A stretch of DNA of 64,000 nucleotides from JANMDU01 sp031376455 (GTDB taxonomy: Bacteria; Pseudomonadota; Gammaproteobacteria; Burkholderiales; Burkholderiaceae_C): assembly GCA_031376455.1 (NCBI GenBank), contig JANMDU010000086.1, forward strand, positions 28,834 to 92,833, given 5' to 3'. The notes under the pieces were generated by a model. The model worked only from the letters and a program-made list of their open reading frames with translations, made no database searches and had not been told where the DNA came from. Made by a program: the position numbers and the translations under genes. Shown piece by piece: positions 59,319 to 64,000 of the stretch (the first letter of the stretch is position 1; every line of letters starts with the position of its first letter).

Positions 59319-59867
59319 ATGCTCAGCACAGAGAATAACGACATCGACAGCTATGACACGCGCATCTTGGCTGAGCTGCAGCGAGATGCCCGCATTTCTA
59401 TGAGCGAGCTTGGCCGCCGCGTGCATCTCTCGCAGCCTGCGGTGGCAGAGCGTGTAAAGAAGCTGGAGATCTCTGGCGTAATCACGGGGTATCACGCGGC
59501 TGTTGATCCAGCGCGGCTGGGCTACGGCATCCGCGCTTTCGTTCGCGTGGGGAGGGCGGATTACGCCACCGTTGTCAAACGCGTCGAGCAATCGCCAGAG
59601 GTGATCAATGCGTTTAACGTGACCGGGGAAGACAGCTGGATGCTAGAAATTGCGGTGCAAGATGTTTCGCATTTAGATGAAGTCGTAACGAAATTTTGCC
59701 TACTGACGGAGACTTCGACAAGTATTATTCTAAATGCAGCGCGAGAAAATCACGCCTTGCAGCCTGTGCGCCTCGTACGCAGTGCGCGGGGCAATGTGGC
59801 TAAGAATTCAAGTAAAAAAAGGCCTGTAACCGGCATAAAGACTGCGCGAGCAGCTATTAAAAAGTGA
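59319..59867 (+). CDS. Lrp/AsnC-family transcriptional regulator
   Basis: A 182-residue protein: HTH residues about 8-55 ('DTRILAELQRDARISMSELG', 'RVHLSQPAVAERVKKLEISG') and a RAM ligand domain (about 70-145, 'VINAFNVTGEDSWMLEIAVQ'). Probably controls the divergent EamA exporter. The last about 19 residues ('VTGIKTARAAIKK') are encoded by an SR copy and extend the protein past the usual end near residue 155-160. Confidence 0.9.
   Translation: MLSTENNDIDSYDTRILAELQRDARISMSELGRRVHLSQPAVAERVKKLEISGVITGYHAAVDPARLGYGIRAFVRVGRADYATVVKRVEQSPEVINAFNVTGEDSWMLEIAVQDVSHLDEVVTKFCLLTETSTSIILNAARENHALQPVRLVRSARGNVAKNSSKKRPVTGIKTARAAIKK
59809..59865 (+). repeat. SR copy forming the C-terminus of the Lrp-like protein
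   Basis: AGTAAAAAAAGGCCTG leader, TAACCGGCATAAAGAC, TGCGCGAGCAGCTA, TTAAAAAG. It is read in the forward frame 'VTGIKTARAAIKK' and provides the host stop codon just after it. Confidence 0.8.
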
Positions 59868-59876
59868 GTGATCAGC

Positions 59877-60383
59877 ATGACAAATATTTCAGTATGTGAC
59901 CTGTGCGATGCCCATGAATCCGAGTGGGCGGGTGGCAATATCAAGCAACTGCGCTTGCTGCCCGATGTGTACAAAAGCTATGGCGGTATCGCCAGTTTTC
60001 ATGGTCAAGCGCACACGCTGCTTTGCCCGGAAGACAACTCCCGCGTGCGTGAGGCTGTTGCTCAAGCTGGCGAGGGTAGGGTGCTTGTCGTTGACGGCGG
60101 CGGCATGACTCGCCGCGCCTTGGTGGGCGGCAATTTAGCGGTGATCGCTGCAAAGAACGGGTGGGTAGGGATCTTGGTGCATGGTGCTGTGCGCGATGTG
60201 GCGGAGTTGCGCGCGGCATCTCTCGGCATCAAAGCCTTAGCGCTGTGCCCTTTGCGCACCGATAAGCGCGGTTTGGGTGACGCCGGTGTACCCATCACGA
60301 TTTCTGGTCAGTCGGTTCAGCCGGGCGATTGGGTCTATGCTGATGAGGATGGGGTGTTAGTTTCTGCTGTTGCGTTGCATTAA
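59877..60383 (+). CDS. rraA: RraA-family protein
   Basis: A 168-residue protein with the RraA fold: 'VCDLCDAHESE', 'VLVVDGGGMTRRALVGGNLA', 'GILVHGAVRDVAELRAASLG' and 'VQPGDWVYADEDGVLVS'. The length and the GGG.G core fit the RNase E regulator or the closely related oxaloacetate decarboxylase/HMG aldolase enzymes. ATG 59877 is preferred; an in-frame GTG 9 bp upstream exists. It is 9 bp after the Lrp-like gene. Confidence 0.88.
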   Translation: MTNISVCDLCDAHESEWAGGNIKQLRLLPDVYKSYGGIASFHGQAHTLLCPEDNSRVREAVAQAGEGRVLVVDGGGMTRRALVGGNLAVIAAKNGWVGILVHGAVRDVAELRAASLGIKALALCPLRTDKRGLGDAGVPITISGQSVQPGDWVYADEDGVLVSAVALH

Positions 60384-60427
60384 GGTAGCATGAAAGTGAT
60401 AACACCATGCCGTTGAGGATGGCCAAC

Positions 60428-61486
60428 TCAAATCCCCGCTGGCTTCATCATGGTGCTCATGCGATCCACGGCTTTGAGTGTGATCGTCTTTAAATCTGCG
60501 CCTTGCAACACAGTGAGCTTGATTTCACCTTCGGGCGAGGCGCGATCCCAGACTTTTTTGTAGAAGGTCTCTAGGCTGGCGACTTTTGCATCATCGACTG
60601 CCAACACCACATCGCCAACTTTGAGGCCGGCGGCTTGCGCAGGGCTATCAGGGTTGATGCGCACGATCTGCACTCTGCCGCCTTGCTCGGATGAAGTAAG
60701 GCCGAGCCACGGGCGCTTGGAGAGTTTGCTGCTGCCCGTTTGCAGCATCTCAGTCATGATGGGTTTGAGCAGATCGACGGGGACGAACATGTTGCCGGGC
60801 AGGCGCACGTTTTCTCCCATCGCGTCCATCACGAACAAGCTGCCGACACCTAGCAACTCACCTTTCTGATTAAAGAGCGGCGCGCCCGAATGGTTTTGCA
60901 TCGGTGGGCTGGTAAACAATGCGCCGTCGATGTGATATTCCCAATAGCCAGAAAAGGCGCGTTTGCTGACCAATTGCGTCATGTTCACATCGGCATCGTC
61001 ATCACTAGATGCGCCAGTGCTGGCCATGAGAGACTCGCCCGTTATGCTGCCGCTGCTTGCGCCTAGAGGAACAGGAGAGATACCGCGCAATGGCACGACA
61101 GGGCGAATCAGGCCGAAGCCGGTGGCTAAATCGTAGGCGACGACTTGAGCGGGTACGGTCTTTTTATCCACGGTGGTGATTTGAATTTGATCGGCTTCTA
61201 AAATTAAATAGCCGATCGTGACGATCAAGCCATCAGAGCCGATGACGACGCCTGAGCCACTGCGTGCCTTGCCCAGCGTTTGAGCCGAGCGTGCGCCCTC
61301 GGCGGCGATCACTTGCACGCCCACCACGGCTGCTTGCGCCTTCGTGAGTGCGTTGATCGTGTCTTGCGCGCTCGCGTTCGTCGCACTCAAGGGCGGTGTG
61401 GCAGCTTGCAAGGGCAGAGCGGTTAGTGCAAGTGTGGCAGCAATAGCCAATGAAAGCCGTGAAGTAAAAGACAGAGCTGGGCTCAT
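60428..61486 (-). CDS. DegP/S1C-like protein with PDZ domain, probably catalytically inactive
   Basis: About 352 residues: signal peptide ('RLSLAIAATLALTALPLQA'), S1C trypsin-like domain (about 35-250), and PDZ domain (about 262-345, 'RINPDSPAQAAGLKVGDVVL'). The catalytic His position reads 'TIGYLI' where 'TNNHVI' is expected, and the Asp position reads 'DLATGFGLI' for 'DxxTDLALI'; the Ser context is kept ('QNHSGAPLFN'). So it looks like a pseudoprotease, perhaps a periplasmic chaperone or PDZ adaptor. ATG 61486 has TTGGAGA upstream. Confidence 0.85.
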   Translation of the reverse strand: MSPALSFTSRLSLAIAATLALTALPLQAATPPLSATNASAQDTINALTKAQAAVVGVQVIAAEGARSAQTLGKARSGSGVVIGSDGLIVTIGYLILEADQIQITTVDKKTVPAQVVAYDLATGFGLIRPVVPLRGISPVPLGASSGSITGESLMASTGASSDDDADVNMTQLVSKRAFSGYWEYHIDGALFTSPPMQNHSGAPLFNQKGELLGVGSLFVMDAMGENVRLPGNMFVPVDLLKPIMTEMLQTGSSKLSKRPWLGLTSSEQGGRVQIVRINPDSPAQAAGLKVGDVVLAVDDAKVASLETFYKKVWDRASPEGEIKLTVLQGADLKTITLKAVDRMSTMMKPAGI

Positions 61487-61598
61487 AGACAAATCTCCAA
61501 TAGATTTGTTTGATGTTGCGCTCAAACGTATGGGCTTGCAAGCGGATCAAGCATCAGTTGGCATAGCCGCAGCATGGGGCGAGATTTTTGCGCATGAG

Positions 61599-61668
61599 AC
61601 TATCGGTTTGATAGCACTCCACGCAGCAAATACGCCGGCTAGAGGCCACTTTTTATTAAAAAATGATC
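61599..61668 (-). repeat. SR copy in the gap before lepA
   Basis: Reverse orientation: ACTATCGGTTTGATAGC tail hairpin, ACTCCACGCAGC, AAATACGCCGGCTAGAGG, CCACTTTTTATTAAAAA. It is intergenic between the pseudoprotease and lepA. Confidence 0.85.
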
Positions 61669-61947
61669 TTGTCAAGCGTTTTTTTCAAACATGTTCAAAA
61701 GCCACACACTGCGCAGGGAATGTGGCCTAGATACAAATACTTGCATTTATCCAGCAGTTCGATTCAATCCGAGGCAATGCCCACAATTTGCCTGTATTCA
61801 TATTCAAAACAGCTAAAATCTAAGCACTTGATCAACCAATTTGGGTATATCAATTGCATTTGAGGTCGCCAAAAGGCGATGCACACAGGCTGTCCACTAT
61901 CCATCCACAGGCCTTCCCTGCAAACTTCAATGCTTGCCCACAGAAAA

Positions 61948-61956
61948 TGTGGATAA
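61948..61956. promoter_or_regulatory. Consensus DnaA box in the lepA upstream region
   Basis: TGTGGATAA is the reverse complement of the consensus DnaA box TTATCCACA. Related CCACA strings occur nearby (61907-61913 and 61938-61942, the latter forming a CCACA-GAAAA-TGTGG hairpin with it). The intergenic stretch 61669-62030 is otherwise featureless. Confidence 0.4.
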
Positions 61957-62032
61957 CCTGTTAATAAGTTCTCGTTGTAGGCTTGCAACGTGCAACATTT
62001 AGAGAATTTCCCCGTATGTCCGAGATGCGCTT

Positions 62033-62116
62033 GCCCTACAATGAAAGTCCAACTATCGCAGTTGCCAATAGATTGTTGGTTTGTAGGGCGCGTCTTCAAA
62101 AGGACGCGCCCTTTTT
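62033..62116 (+). ncRNA. Candidate leader or small RNA with terminator upstream of lepA
   Basis: GCCCTACAA (62033-62041) pairs with TTGTAGGGC (62081-62089), and within it CCAAC (62049-62053) pairs with GTTGG (62075-62079). The 3' arm overlaps the first four bases of a perfect 9-bp terminator stem GGGCGCGTC/GACGCGCCC (62086-62111) followed by five T. The two folds are mutually exclusive, which suggests attenuation, or the stretch may be a short independent sRNA. TACAAT at 62037 could instead be a -10 box. Confidence 0.4.
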
Positions 62117-62192
62117 CTTGTCTGTTGGTTTTGTAGTTGCGTAAGAGCTATACGTATCAAGCACTTATTGAATTCATTTGAGATTTTTGTTG

Positions 62193-64000
<1,808 letters not shown>

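Overview
The window reads as a chromosome segment of a betaproteobacterium, order Burkholderiales, most like the Comamonadaceae (Rhodoferax/Polaromonas type). The reasons are a class I phaC-phaA-phaB polyester cluster, two Bug-type solute-binding proteins, a FimV with the betaproteobacterial layout, a histone-H1-like protein fused to a SWIB domain, an aat-bpt N-end-rule pair, and the order mutM/TPR/lolB/ispE/tRNA-Gln/prs/rplY. Base composition is moderate for the group. No phage, plasmid, CRISPR array or transposase gene is visible.

Layout. 1-3.1 kb: tail of an agmatine deiminase gene, a flavin monooxygenase-like gene, pgeF and a small membrane protein. 3.2-7.0 kb: phaC, phaA, phaB. 7.0-8.9 kb: an AT-richer accessory patch with a DUF4160/DUF2442 pair, a DUF2442 relic, an RDD protein and a secreted protein. 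8.9-11.5 kb: an ECF sigma operon with a TM/ankyrin protein and a secreted protein. 11.7-18.8 kb: a phosphodiesterase-fold enzyme, a TIP30-like reductase, rhlE, a tandem-DEP protein, and enoyl-CoA hydratase plus 3-hydroxyacyl-CoA dehydrogenase. 18.9-24.2 kb: fimV, an MFS exporter, a beta-hydroxyacid dehydrogenase and lgt. 24.3-29.9 kb: a mat-type malonate operon (GntR regulator, malonyl-CoA decarboxylase, Bug protein, enoyl-CoA hydratase, malonyl-CoA synthetase). 30.7-42.0 kb: a hexuronate/aldarate catabolic island (Bug protein, IlvD-type dehydratase, RraA-like protein, 5-keto-4-deoxyglucarate dehydratase, GntR regulator, uronate dehydrogenase, lactonase, TRAP transporter, galactarate dehydratase). 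42.7-48.9 kb: the rplY-prs-tRNA-Gln-ispE-lolB-TPR run, then mutM. 48.9-64 kb: an AHSA1 protein, an IclR regulator, bpt, aat, a hydrolase, relA, DUF3297, an M14 peptidase, infA, an RNA-binding protein, H1-SWIB, EamA, Lrp, RraA, an S1C-like pseudoprotease, and lepA running off the end.

Two layers of structure are not explained by genes. First, a palindromic short repeat of about 45-65 bp (called SR here) occurs at least 16 times. Nine copies lie inside genes as in-frame insertions, always read in one fixed frame per orientation: 'LAGIKPAQSAIELIA' forward and 'AI..IA..A.SMPA' reverse. Hosts include phaC, pgeF, malonyl-CoA decarboxylase and lolB.

Second, the uronate island is bracketed by two direct copies of a non-coding unit of about 540 bp (29949-30490 and 42000-42542). 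Each holds an SR, a roughly 205-nt multibranched hairpin and a roughly 155-nt hairpin. The two copies differ by compensatory changes that keep the stems paired. These elements are the best candidates in the window for something undescribed. Coordinates, motifs and repeat comparisons were read by eye; no database search was run.
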